Assembly: GCF_020194175.1 (NCBI RefSeq) | Contig: NZ_JADYVX010000008.1 | Span: 1-64,000, forward strand | Direction of reading: 5' to 3' | Origin: Bradyrhizobium sp. BRP22 | GTDB lineage: Bacteria > Pseudomonadota > Alphaproteobacteria > Rhizobiales > Xanthobacteraceae | Length of the DNA: 64,000 nucleotides | Part shown: piece after piece, positions 43,937-54,602 of the stretch | Numbering within the stretch: the first letter of the stretch is position 1 | How the letters are laid out: each line of letters starts with the position of its first letter | The notes under the pieces: model-generated | The model's database searches: none | Told to the model about the DNA's origin: nothing | The model's input: only the letters and a program-made list of their open reading frames with translations | Position numbers and translations under genes: made by a program

Positions 43937-45241
43937 ATGCTGGACGATTTGGGGACATTAATCATTATCGCGCAGCAAACATGCGGGAGGATCGTTGTTG
44001 GTCTCCTGGCACTCTCTTGTGCCGGGTGCATTATCACGCCTGGATCCGGCCCGTTAGCGACAGATGTTCGAACGGCGTCGGAAGGACTTGAGCCTGCCGC
44101 TCTCCCCTATGCTCTGGTCAAGCTGACGCCGGAGGTTGTCGAAGTCCTCGGTCGCTATACGCCGAGGCTGTCGTCGGCCTTTGCCGACAGGGCGCCGACG
44201 AAGGCGTTCCGCTTCGGCATAGGCGACACGGTCAGCATCACCATATTCGAGTCCGCAGCCGGCGGCCTGTTTACATCGGACGCGGGCGTCCGCGCTGGCA
44301 ACTTCGTCACGGTTCCAAACCAGGCGGTGGACGACAAGGGCTATATCGCCGTTCCGTACGCCGGCACGCTCCGGGCGCTGGGCCGCACCCCCTCGGAGAT
44401 CCGGGATGACATCGTGGACCGGCTCAAGGGCCGAGCCCTCGAACCGCAGGTCGTCGTGGCCGTGGCCGAGCAGAACACGTCCCTGGTCAGCGTCCTCGGC
44501 GACGTGCGCGCGGCCGGCCGCTTTCGTGCGAGCCCGGCCCCCGAGCGCATCATCGACGCCATCGCCCGCGCCGGCGGACCTATCACGCACGGCTATGACA
44601 TCTGGGTGTCGCTCGAGCGCAAGGGGCTCCGCGCGAGCGTCCCGTTCGGCGCATTGATGTACGAGCCTTCCAACAACATCTACGTACTGCCGAACGACGT
44701 CATCTATCTTTACAGCCAGCCGCAGACCTTCGTCGCGTTCGGTGCATCCGGCCTTCAGGGGCAATTCAAGTTCGATGCGTGGCGCATCTCGCTGGCCGAG
44801 GCGGTCGGCAAACAGGGTGGCATGAACGATGGATTGGCCGATCCGTCGTCGGTGTTCCTGTATCGGGGCGAGACGCGCGAAGTGGCCAAGCAACTGGGCG
44901 TCGACTGCACGCCGTTTAAGGGCCCGATCATTCCGATCATCTATCTGATCAATTTCCGCGATCCCTCGGGTTATTTCCTCGCTCAAACCTTTGAGATGCG
45001 GAACAAGGATGTCATCTACACATCCAACTCTGCTGCGGTCGAGACCACCAAGTTCCTGAATTTCCTGCGAACGATCATGGCCACGGTAAACGATCCGATC
45101 ATCTACGCGACCAACGCCTACGCACTCAAGGCCGCCACTGCGGGCACCGGATCAACCACGATCATCACGACGCCCCAACCGATTACCACGACACCGATTA
45201 CCACGACACCCCAACCGGTTATCGGGGCAGCCGCTCCCTAG
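43937..45241 (+). CDS. polysaccharide export lipoprotein, Wza/ExoF-like
   Basis: 434 residues. The N-terminal leader ends LLALSCAGC, a fair lipobox with Cys31 as the lipid site. Then come a poly-export (PES) domain with FRFGIGDTVSITIFESAAGG, VTVPNQAVDDKGYIAVPYAG and LRALGRTPSEIRDDIVDRLK, and SLBB-like domains (VVVAVAEQNTSLVSVLGDVR). The C-terminus carries short TTTP repeats. It would form the outer-membrane exit channel for the exopolysaccharide made by this locus. The upstream IS ends 150 bases before it, so its promoter may be affected. The start could be a downstream codon near residue 15. Confidence 0.9.
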   Translation: MLDDLGTLIIIAQQTCGRIVVGLLALSCAGCIITPGSGPLATDVRTASEGLEPAALPYALVKLTPEVVEVLGRYTPRLSSAFADRAPTKAFRFGIGDTVSITIFESAAGGLFTSDAGVRAGNFVTVPNQAVDDKGYIAVPYAGTLRALGRTPSEIRDDIVDRLKGRALEPQVVVAVAEQNTSLVSVLGDVRAAGRFRASPAPERIIDAIARAGGPITHGYDIWVSLERKGLRASVPFGALMYEPSNNIYVLPNDVIYLYSQPQTFVAFGASGLQGQFKFDAWRISLAEAVGKQGGMNDGLADPSSVFLYRGETREVAKQLGVDCTPFKGPIIPIIYLINFRDPSGYFLAQTFEMRNKDVIYTSNSAAVETTKFLNFLRTIMATVNDPIIYATNAYALKAATAGTGSTTIITTPQPITTTPITTTPQPVIGAAAP

Positions 45242-46407
45242 TTGCGCGTCCGCGCCGCCGACGCGCATCATCTCCAGCGAGAAGATCTAGCTCGAGGCGC
45301 ACGCGAGTTCGGACACACCAAGTCGCGCGCCGCTCTTCCGAGACAGCAAATAGCACCCTTGCTGCCAAGGCACCTGGATGCGGACGCGCGGTGGACACCC
45401 GAGCCGCTCCGGGCGTCCGAACATGGTGCGCTGTGGAAGGAAACATCCCATTTAATACATTTAATTTTCGCCATCGCCGTCGCCCGGCTAATTCGATTAT
45501 TAAACATTAATAGTCAAGACGGCCACCCTTGGTAGCTGCAGGCATCGGGCGGACCTTGCAGCTCAAACCTTCTGACGTGCCCGGCGAACTTCGAGATGTG
45601 AAGGACCGCATACACCGTCTCGAAGACGTCGCATATTACGCTGCTCTGCTCCCGTACCGTAGCCCACATGCTCATCGCGCGCATCGAGATGACGCGCTTC
45701 TTCGTCATCGTCGTCGAATCCGATACTGCTGTCGTGGCCGTTGACGTCGCGCTTAGTTGCTGGCTTGAAAGTCACCCGGAGCTTACCGCAAGTTGCCGTT
45801 GCCGCCACGCGTCGACGTGCTAACATGAAACGGATTAGAGATTGCCTTTCGTCGGGCTTTTAGCTGGCGAACCTGCCGCCGGGTCATACTCCGTTCGGTG
45901 GGATCTTTTTGGTTGGATGATACTTGATCCAGATGAGCGCGATCTTTTGAGTGGCGGGACCGTCCCGGCGTGGGCCGAGATTTGGCATTTGTGTTTTGCT
46001 CTACTCCCTCGTCGATCAACTACGGGCGAGTTGGTGAGCGGCCTGGTGTGGCGTCGCCACGACGGGCGCCGTTGGATCTATAGGCGTTTCACGGATTGCG
46101 CACTACCGGCAACGAGAAAGACCAACTGACCTGTAATGCGCAGTTCACGTTTTCGGGTGTGCAGCAATCGTGCCTGAGAGCGGCAGGATATCGCGAAACC
46201 TGCAAATCATGCGCTGGAAATCGACGTTCGTCACGTCGGAGCAGCGGATGTCGCGTGCGGAGCTGAGCGGACGGGTGCAGAGATGCGAGAAGGGGCGAGG
46301 CCAGCCGGTCGCAGACTTCGGGCACCTTCATCCCGACGGGCGACGCAGGAGGCGCCGACTCGCATGTTTAGTCCGCCTGCGCCGTGAGTGGTCAGCTCCT
46401 CACCTGT
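45242..46407. other. 1.2-kb region without a recognised gene
   Basis: AT-rich patch at 45450-45530 (tttaatacatttaattttcg, then attattaaacattaatag) may be a promoter region. A frame at 45842-46129 plus (SVRWDLFGWMILDPDERDLL, then RRHDGRRWIYRRF) has some coding character but no family I know. Nothing else can be supported. Confidence 0.35.
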
Positions 46408-47082
46408 TCAATAAGCGCTATGGGCCAATAGGAGCGATGGGATCGTTACTACCAATATCTTGGCGTCGAGTGTCATCGACCAATTTCGCGCATAGAACGC
46501 ATCGCACATGATGCGTTTGTTGTAACTCGTCGTACTCCGACCGCTAACTTGCCACAGGCCGGTAATTCCCGGCCGGCATGCAATGTAATCCTCCATGCGG
46601 CTCGAGTATAGGATCAATTCCTCGTCCGTGACAGGACGGGGTCCGACAATGCTCATGTCGCCTTTCAGCACATTGAACAACTGAGGTAACTCATCGAGGC
46701 TGGATTTGCGCAATATCGTCCCGACGGCGGTTACGCGTGGATCGAATCGCAGCTTGTGATTGGTTGCCCACTCTGCAGCGGTCATTGGATCAGATATGAG
46801 TAGCTGGCGCAGCCGCTCCGGAGCATCGGTGACCATCGTGCGGAATTTCAGACACTCGAAATGCCTACCGTTGTATCCGACGCGTCGATGACGAAACAGC
46901 GCCGGCCCAGATGAACTGAGATGAACCGCGACGAAGCAGATGATCAGCAGAGGCGCCAGCAAGACGATTCCCAAAAGCGCTAAGACAATATCGACTATCC
47001 TTTTGGGAATTAATCCGACGGGACCTGCTGAACGCACTGAAGCAAATTGCAACTTGTTACGCGTGTCGGCCAAGCTGTTCAT
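46408..47082 (-). CDS. exoY: undecaprenyl-phosphate sugar phosphotransferase, ExoY/WcaJ-like
   Basis: 224 residues; GGAG before the ATG. One N-terminal membrane helix (VDIVLALLGIVLLAPLLIIC), then the PHPT domain: GPALFRHRRVGYNGRHFECL, KFRTMVTDAPERLRQLL, LRKSSLDELPQLFNVLKGDM, SIVGPRPVTDEEL and ACRPGITGLWQVSGRS. It starts the repeat unit by moving a sugar phosphate (galactose or glucose) onto undecaprenyl phosphate at the inner membrane. Length fits the ExoY group, which lacks the large N-terminal domain of WbaP/WcaJ. Monocistronic here. Confidence 0.93.
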   Translation of the reverse strand: MNSLADTRNKLQFASVRSAGPVGLIPKRIVDIVLALLGIVLLAPLLIICFVAVHLSSSGPALFRHRRVGYNGRHFECLKFRTMVTDAPERLRQLLISDPMTAAEWATNHKLRFDPRVTAVGTILRKSSLDELPQLFNVLKGDMSIVGPRPVTDEELILYSSRMEDYIACRPGITGLWQVSGRSTTSYNKRIMCDAFYARNWSMTLDAKILVVTIPSLLLAHSAY

Positions 47083-48681
<1,599 letters not shown>

Positions 48682-48887
48682 CGGAGCGCGCGCGGTCCTC
48701 CGGCCGATCGCCGGTCTAACAACACAGTTGCTTCCCGCTGGACGCGAATTTCGTCGGAGGGGCGGCTCGCATTCTCCACGCACTGCTGCCACCCCTCACG
48801 CCTAAGCGCCGATCCAGGAATGCCAACCGGCTTCTCCCAGAAGCAGCACCTCTGCCAATGGTACGAATAGGAGTATGCGGCCAAGAT

Positions 48888-51140
48888 CTACGCGGTTTCC
48901 GCCGAGGTTTTATCCTTCCTGTAATAGAGATATCGCCGGTCCGAATAATTCTCGAAGCGACGCATCTTGGCCTCATCAGCCTTGTTGAGAACGGCACCGA
49001 GCAAGCGCTCCGATACAACCGAAGAGGATGTCACCGCCTTGCGGATCTCGTCGGCCGACGTGCTGCCCCACTCCACAACCATAACGAATGCATCGAACAA
49101 ATGAGCCACCGCTTGTACATCTACTACTGGCAGAATCGGCGGTAGATCGACGAGCACGTAGTCATACGTGTTCTTCGCAGATTCGAGCATTGCCTTTATT
49201 GAATACGAGTTCAGGAGGTCCGAGCTGTTCAAAGGTCCGAATTGCGTCGAGCACGGTAAGAAGTCGAACTTGTATCTGGGATCCGTGATCACCAGATCCT
49301 TGAGGGCGCGGTCGTCTGCGACTAGATTGAGCAGGTTAGGCCTGTCCGCATAGCCAAGCGACCTACTCATCGCTGGATTCCGCAGATCCGCGTCGATCAA
49401 CAGGACGCGGCCACCGGCTTTTGCCACGAAGGCTGCAAAGCCTGCTGCGACGGTCGTTTTTCCCTCCCCAGGCAGAGCAGAAACGATTCCAACGATCTTG
49501 CCATCTCCAGGGTGAAGGTCGATCGCTACCTTTATGTAGCGTAGCGCTTCGGCAGTGGCGGAAAACGGTGCGACTTCGCTAATCTGCCGAAATGCTGTCA
49601 CCTCCTGCTTAGCACGTGACGTACCGAGAGCGATCTTCTTCGGAAACATCGGTAAAACTGCAAGACAGTTCGTTCCCAGGAGATTTCCGATTTGCGCTCG
49701 GGTATGGATTTGGCGGTTCATCTGCTCCCTGACAAATGCCAGCATGGTGCCCAAACCTAGTCCACACAGCCCCGCCAGCGCGAGCGTTAAGCTGACTTTG
49801 GGCCAGCTTGGCAGTGCGGGAGGCAGCGCCGGCGTAACAACACGAGCCTCGGTTGACGGAAACGACTGTTGCTTCACGGTTTGAGTAAACCGCGACAGGA
49901 ATGTCTCGTAGATATTGCGATATGTGTTCGCAGCAGTTTCCAATTCCCGCAAACGGACCTGCGCCTGCCGCGTCGCATTGGACTGCTGGAAGACCTCCGC
50001 CATACGCCTTTCAATGGAATCTTCTTGCGTTTTCGTGATTTGCAGCTCGCTCTTGTAGCTTTCGGCGATGCGCGCTACCTCGTCCCAAATTGCGCGTTGC
50101 AGCGCTGCCATTTCGGCACGCAGATTTCGGGCAGTTTGGTGATCCGCCCCGAAACGCCGAGCCACCTCTGATTCTTTGCTCTGATCTTCAAGAAATTGTT
50201 GCCGGAGCTTGGTTATGACCTGACTGTTGAGTGCGTCCGTGACCACGGGACTGGTAATATCAATGTTTCCCGTGTCGCGCCGTTGATCGAGAACCCCGTG
50301 TATGCGATCGAGCCTGGCTCGTGCCTGGCTTGTATCCGCACGCGCCTTAGCTAAGGCAATCCCGAGCTGATTGAGTTCGAGTTCGCTCGCCAACTTGCCG
50401 TCTACGCCGATGATGATGCTGTTTTGGGACTTGAAGTCCTGAACTGCTTGAAACCCATCACTCGCCTGCTGCCGGAGCCCCCCTATGCCTTCCTGTAGCC
50501 AGGTGCTAGCGCGGCGGGTTGCGTCAATTCTAGCCTGCGTCTGATCTTCGATGTACGCATCGGCGAACGCGTTGGCTATTTTCGCAGCTTTGTCCGGATC
50601 GAGGGAAGTATAAAAAATTTGTTCGAGATAGCTGCGCCCGAGCCGGGTGACGCGCAGATTTGCTTTGACCTTGGACAGAGCCTGGCGAATTAATTCTTGT
50701 TTCGACAACTCCTGTTTCGGATCGACGAACCCGAGCAGAGAGAATAGCCGGTCTTTAAGTCCTGCTCCCGTATCCACGAATTCCGGATCTTCGTCCAGGT
50801 GCAATCGCTGGATAACACTGAGAGCAACCTTATCCGATTTTGTCGTCTCGATTTCACTCTCGACGGCCGCATCTTCGATCGAGCGGTTGTCAGTCGACAT
50901 TTCCGATTGGGTCCAGGTTACCCGTTTCGTGTCGATGATCATGTCCGCCTGGGCGGTATACTTCACAGGAGTCAGGACGATGTAGGTGGCCCCAAGGATC
51001 GTCGCACAACCGGTGACTGCGGCAATAAGACGCCACTGCCGGCTGAGAAAGTTACGGATCTCCAGCAACGGCTGTGTTCCGTTTTCCGAGTTGTCGACCT
51101 GGGAAGTCTGGTCGGGGCGGAATTGGCCAGCAATATTCAT
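48888..51140 (-). CDS. Wzc/ExoP-like chain-length regulator and tyrosine autokinase
   Basis: 750 residues from the ATG at 51140, which has GAGG seven bases before. N-terminal Wzz part with first helix LIAAVTGCATILGATYIVL, a long coiled coil (about 190-400), a Pro-rich PPALPSW segment before the second helix LTLALAGLCGLGLGTMLAF, then the cytoplasmic BY-kinase: Walker A SALPGEGKTTVAAG, Walker A-prime LLIDADLRNPAMSR, Walker B VLVDLPPILPVVD. The C-terminal tyrosine cluster is YSDRRYLYYRKD. It controls export and length together with the Wza-like protein. Complete and of usual size. Confidence 0.93.
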   Translation of the reverse strand: MNIAGQFRPDQTSQVDNSENGTQPLLEIRNFLSRQWRLIAAVTGCATILGATYIVLTPVKYTAQADMIIDTKRVTWTQSEMSTDNRSIEDAAVESEIETTKSDKVALSVIQRLHLDEDPEFVDTGAGLKDRLFSLLGFVDPKQELSKQELIRQALSKVKANLRVTRLGRSYLEQIFYTSLDPDKAAKIANAFADAYIEDQTQARIDATRRASTWLQEGIGGLRQQASDGFQAVQDFKSQNSIIIGVDGKLASELELNQLGIALAKARADTSQARARLDRIHGVLDQRRDTGNIDITSPVVTDALNSQVITKLRQQFLEDQSKESEVARRFGADHQTARNLRAEMAALQRAIWDEVARIAESYKSELQITKTQEDSIERRMAEVFQQSNATRQAQVRLRELETAANTYRNIYETFLSRFTQTVKQQSFPSTEARVVTPALPPALPSWPKVSLTLALAGLCGLGLGTMLAFVREQMNRQIHTRAQIGNLLGTNCLAVLPMFPKKIALGTSRAKQEVTAFRQISEVAPFSATAEALRYIKVAIDLHPGDGKIVGIVSALPGEGKTTVAAGFAAFVAKAGGRVLLIDADLRNPAMSRSLGYADRPNLLNLVADDRALKDLVITDPRYKFDFLPCSTQFGPLNSSDLLNSYSIKAMLESAKNTYDYVLVDLPPILPVVDVQAVAHLFDAFVMVVEWGSTSADEIRKAVTSSSVVSERLLGAVLNKADEAKMRRFENYSDRRYLYYRKDKTSAETA

Positions 51141-51679
51141 GCACATGCCTCAAACAAATCGGCCCACCTCGCGCAGGTTTTTAAGACGATAAGGAAGTTA
51201 CTTTAGCGGATCTCACTTACTGTTTGGCCCAATTTACTGATACTGTTTGGCCCAATTTACTGACGTATCAGTTGTATTTGTCCTGAAAGTGCCAGGAACA
51301 GCTATCTGGGTTGGGTGAAACTTGCCTGCGTCTCCGCGGGAGCTGGCTGACGAATGAAACAAAACTCCCTTGCCCCGGCACTGAGATGCCAAGCAAAACC
51401 CACACACGCATTTAATGCCCCGAAAAATCGGGTGCGCCTATTCTCCGATTAATTGTTTCTGATTGCCCTTATAGACTAGCTTACGCAGTCCAAGGTAGCA
51501 ACTGCGCTGTGGGAGCATTGCTGACAGATAGCGGATGTGGAACCAGCTGCGGGCCTTGCCGCCTCGTGTGCCAGGCCGAGTTGACGATAGAATTTCTTCC
51601 TGCCTGACCAGCATCGATTCAGGCTGTAATCGATGCCTCGTCGTTGTATCAATGCCATCAGTCAGTCCGCGGACTCTAA
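51141..51679. other. intergenic region between wzc-like and glycosyltransferase genes
   Basis: About 540 bases upstream of the wzc-like gene and downstream of the GT4 gene. Includes the perfect 23-bp tandem repeat at 51218-51263, about 80 bases before the wzc-like start codon. No gene seen. Confidence 0.45.
51218..51263. repeat. perfect 23-bp tandem duplication
   Basis: TACTGTTTGGCCCAATTTAC plus TGA occurs twice without a gap (51218-51240 and 51241-51263). Lies in the likely promoter or leader region of the wzc-like gene. Confidence 0.85.
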
Positions 51680-52783
51680 TCAGGGCGTGTTCGTACTATT
51701 CGCGAGAAGACCGTCGACGTGTTTGCTCATCTTTTCAAAAAATTTCTCGCGGCCGAACTGCCTTGCGTGCGCCGCGATCTTCTGCGGGTCAACTCGTAGA
51801 TGCGAGAGATTTCGGACCGCCGACGCGATCGCCTCAACTGACTGTTCGGCAAAGAAGATACCTGACAAGCCCTCTGCCACCGTCTCGGTAGCGCCGCCCC
51901 GGCCAAAGGCGATCACAGGACGCCCGCTCGCCATCGCCTCAACCGGCACCATTCCAAAGTCTTCCTCGCCTGGAAAGATCAAGGCGCGGCACCGCGCGTA
52001 ATGCCGCTTGAGGACCTGAAATGGCTGTGAACCCATCACCGTAACGGTGGGGCCGGCGATCCGCCGAATCTCTTCGAGCATCTCGCCGCCGCCGATCACG
52101 ACTAGCTTTAGTTTCATCTTGTTGAAGGCGTGAACTGCGAGGTCAGGTCGTTTGTAGGGCACCAGCTCCCCGGCCATCAAATAGTAGTCTTCAAGTTCGG
52201 AAGGAGCTGCTATCGCAAATGCGGCCGTGTCGACAGGTGGGTGAATAACGACGGACTCGACTCCATAATACTGGCGGATGCGCCTTGCGACGGTCGCTGA
52301 GTTCGCAACGAAACTGTCCACGCGCGCAGCGGACGCCAAGTCCCAGATCCGCAGATAATGCGCTAATGGCGGCATCATAAGGCGCGTCAATGGGCCGGCA
52401 CGGCTCCGATAGTGGTGATACATGTTCCAGATGTAGCGCATCGGCGTATGACAATAGCAGACGTGGAGGGCGCCTGGCGGCGAAATAACGCCCTTGGATG
52501 GTCCGGATTCGCTGCTGAGGATAAGATCGTAGCCACGGAGATCGAGTTGCTCCAGCGCAAGCGGCATCAACGGAAGATAGATCTTGTACATACGTGACGC
52601 GCGCGGCAACGAACTAATGAACGTTGGAGTAATGCGGTGCCGGCGAATCTTCTCGGAAATCATCTCCGGAACGCAAACATGGGTGAAAATATCGGCGTCC
52701 GGATACATCTCGCAAAGCGCTTCGAGGACCTTCTCGCCACCGCGCATGCCGACCAACCAATAATGAACAATAGCGACTTTCAT
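51680..52783 (-). CDS. glycosyltransferase family 4, mannosyltransferase WbaZ-like
   Basis: 367 residues from MKVAIVHYWLVGMRGGEKVL (ATG 52783 with AGGA before it). Two Rossmann domains: the N-terminal has GGEKVLEALCEMYPDADIFT and HVCYCHTPMRYIWNMYHHYR, and the C-terminal has LMAGELVPYKRPDLAVHAF and the nucleotide-sugar motif FPGEEDFGMVPVEAMASGRP (Glu-x7-Glu). Likely adds mannose or a similar sugar from a GDP donor to the repeat unit in the cytoplasm. Stands alone on minus. Confidence 0.9.
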   Translation of the reverse strand: MKVAIVHYWLVGMRGGEKVLEALCEMYPDADIFTHVCVPEMISEKIRRHRITPTFISSLPRASRMYKIYLPLMPLALEQLDLRGYDLILSSESGPSKGVISPPGALHVCYCHTPMRYIWNMYHHYRSRAGPLTRLMMPPLAHYLRIWDLASAARVDSFVANSATVARRIRQYYGVESVVIHPPVDTAAFAIAAPSELEDYYLMAGELVPYKRPDLAVHAFNKMKLKLVVIGGGEMLEEIRRIAGPTVTVMGSQPFQVLKRHYARCRALIFPGEEDFGMVPVEAMASGRPVIAFGRGGATETVAEGLSGIFFAEQSVEAIASAVRNLSHLRVDPQKIAAHARQFGREKFFEKMSKHVDGLLANSTNTP

Positions 52784-53118
52784 AGGTAATCCTGGTCCAA
52801 TATAATGCGCGATATTGTCGGGACCATTCAATGGATAAGCGCCCCCCTCCAAATTTACGCAGCTCGGCAGCTGAAGTGTAGGGACCTTGAATAGTTGTAT
52901 TACAAACGGCAAGGAGGATTGTACACCATTTCGTACCTGTCCTGAACCAAGCTCGTGCCGAGATATCGATCGGGCAACTTTCGATGCGGCCAACAGGCTG
53001 ATCTGCGAACTGTATCCAGCGCGCTGAGGCTAGGCTAAGATTGGGCCCGCCAACGGCGATCGTGCGTTAAGTCTTGAAAAGGTAGAAAACGGACTCGGTA
53101 CCAGCGAGAGCGAGACCT
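52784..53118. promoter_or_regulatory. divergent region between GT4 and Wzy-like genes
   Basis: 335 bases between divergent start codons, with AT-rich parts at 52795-52810 and 52895-52925. It should hold both promoters; no certain boxes can be named. Confidence 0.35.
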
Positions 53119-54555
53119 ATGACCGTCGAATTGATCGGAATTATCACGCTACTCGCCGGACTCGTGGGTATCTTCTGTCCATCCGCCTTTATCGTTACGG
53201 CCTTCTTTTGCTCAACCCTGCTCGGATCGGCTGCTGCTTTAACTCTTCCAGCGTTGGGTGACACGAATATCCAGCCTGCTCACCTATTGCTCGGATTTAT
53301 GGCCGCCAAGCTGATTAGCAATGGGGATCAGAAGAGAGTGCTCGCTGCACTCGTGATGGGCCGACCGGGCCTTTGGTTGATGTTGGCTGTCATTTGGAGC
53401 GCTATCTCCGCTTACTTTTTGCCAAGACTATTTGCAGGGCAAACGTTTGTGTTCCCGACGCGAACGTCCGGTTACAGTCTGCCGCTTGCGCCTGGGACAT
53501 CAAACTTGACACAATCAATTTATCTCATCGGTGACTTTGGATGTTTCATCTTACTGTATGCGTACGCAACGACGTGCGGCGGTCGACGAGCAATGGAAAA
53601 TGCGGCGCTATTGTGCGTCGTGTTGAATCTGGCGTTCGCCGCTCTCGACCTGCTGACCTATTACGCAAATGCAACCGAGCTGATGTCAATTATTCGCAAC
53701 GCCAACTATGGATTGCTTAATGACACGGAGATGGTGGGGATCAAGCGTATCGTCGGATCGTTCACTGAGGCGTCTTCCTTCGGCGCTGCAACGCTTGGGT
53801 ACTTCGCCTTCGCAGGCAAGCTCTGGCTCGAGAACATTCGTAGCCCGTTGACATTGGTACTCGCGGGTCTTTCATTTCTTGCTCTGTTGCTTTCCACGTC
53901 TTCAACTGCGTATGTCGGGCTGGCCGGCTTCATGATCATTGCCTTCCTTCATGTGGTATTCGACGCGGCGCGGCGGGCTACGACGCGACAAAGCATGTGG
54001 CTTCTTGCCACCATGCCGATTGTGGTCCCAATTGTGGTGATCGCCATTGCGCTGAACGAGACGTCGTCTGCCTATGTGAGCGGAATGTTCGACGAGCTCG
54101 TGTTCAACAAAATGTCCACCGCCTCGGGCGTCGAGCGATCGTTATGGAACGCGCAGGGGGTGCAAAATTTCGTTGATACGTTTGGAGCTGGGGTCGGGAA
54201 TGGGAGTATGCGGGCCTCCAGTTTTCCCATTAGTGTCCTCGCGAGCCTGGGTGTCATTGGTGCAGTTACGATGACGCTGTTTCTTGTCTCTGTTTTCTTG
54301 AGCCGCTCGACAGGTGAGGATCGCGTCCGGAGTGGATATCGAAAAGCGGCGAAGTACGCCTGCCTCGGATGGCTAGTTGCGGCAACGGTTTCCGGCGCGC
54401 TCGTCGATCTCGGTTTGCCATTTTTCGCCTTTGCTGCCTTGGCCTGCTCGCGGAGCATAGAGCCGCTTGGTGCAATGAGCCCTGGACAACGGTCCCACGC
54501 CTCCGCTTTGCAAGCTGAAGGCGCGAGATTCAGCACAGTTTCGAGGGTCCGCTAG
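53119..54555 (+). CDS. O-antigen/exopolysaccharide polymerase-like membrane protein (Wzy)
   Basis: 478 residues with about ten to twelve hydrophobic segments, such as LIGIITLLAGLVGIFCPSAF, ALVMGRPGLWLMLAVIWSAI and LAGLSFLALLLSTSSTAYVG. The long loop after the STAYVG helix and the GxGNGSMRASS stretch fit the O-antigen ligase/polymerase family, where sequence is poorly conserved. Located among Wzx, Wza and Wzc genes, polymerisation of lipid-linked repeat units in the periplasm is the best role. No enzyme motif proves it. Confidence 0.75.
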   Translation: MTVELIGIITLLAGLVGIFCPSAFIVTAFFCSTLLGSAAALTLPALGDTNIQPAHLLLGFMAAKLISNGDQKRVLAALVMGRPGLWLMLAVIWSAISAYFLPRLFAGQTFVFPTRTSGYSLPLAPGTSNLTQSIYLIGDFGCFILLYAYATTCGGRRAMENAALLCVVLNLAFAALDLLTYYANATELMSIIRNANYGLLNDTEMVGIKRIVGSFTEASSFGAATLGYFAFAGKLWLENIRSPLTLVLAGLSFLALLLSTSSTAYVGLAGFMIIAFLHVVFDAARRATTRQSMWLLATMPIVVPIVVIAIALNETSSAYVSGMFDELVFNKMSTASGVERSLWNAQGVQNFVDTFGAGVGNGSMRASSFPISVLASLGVIGAVTMTLFLVSVFLSRSTGEDRVRSGYRKAAKYACLGWLVAATVSGALVDLGLPFFAFAALACSRSIEPLGAMSPGQRSHASALQAEGARFSTVSRVR

Positions 54556-54602
54556 CTTCGCGCGAAGCTGCTTACTAGATCTTACGCTCTCGCTCAGCGA
54601 AA

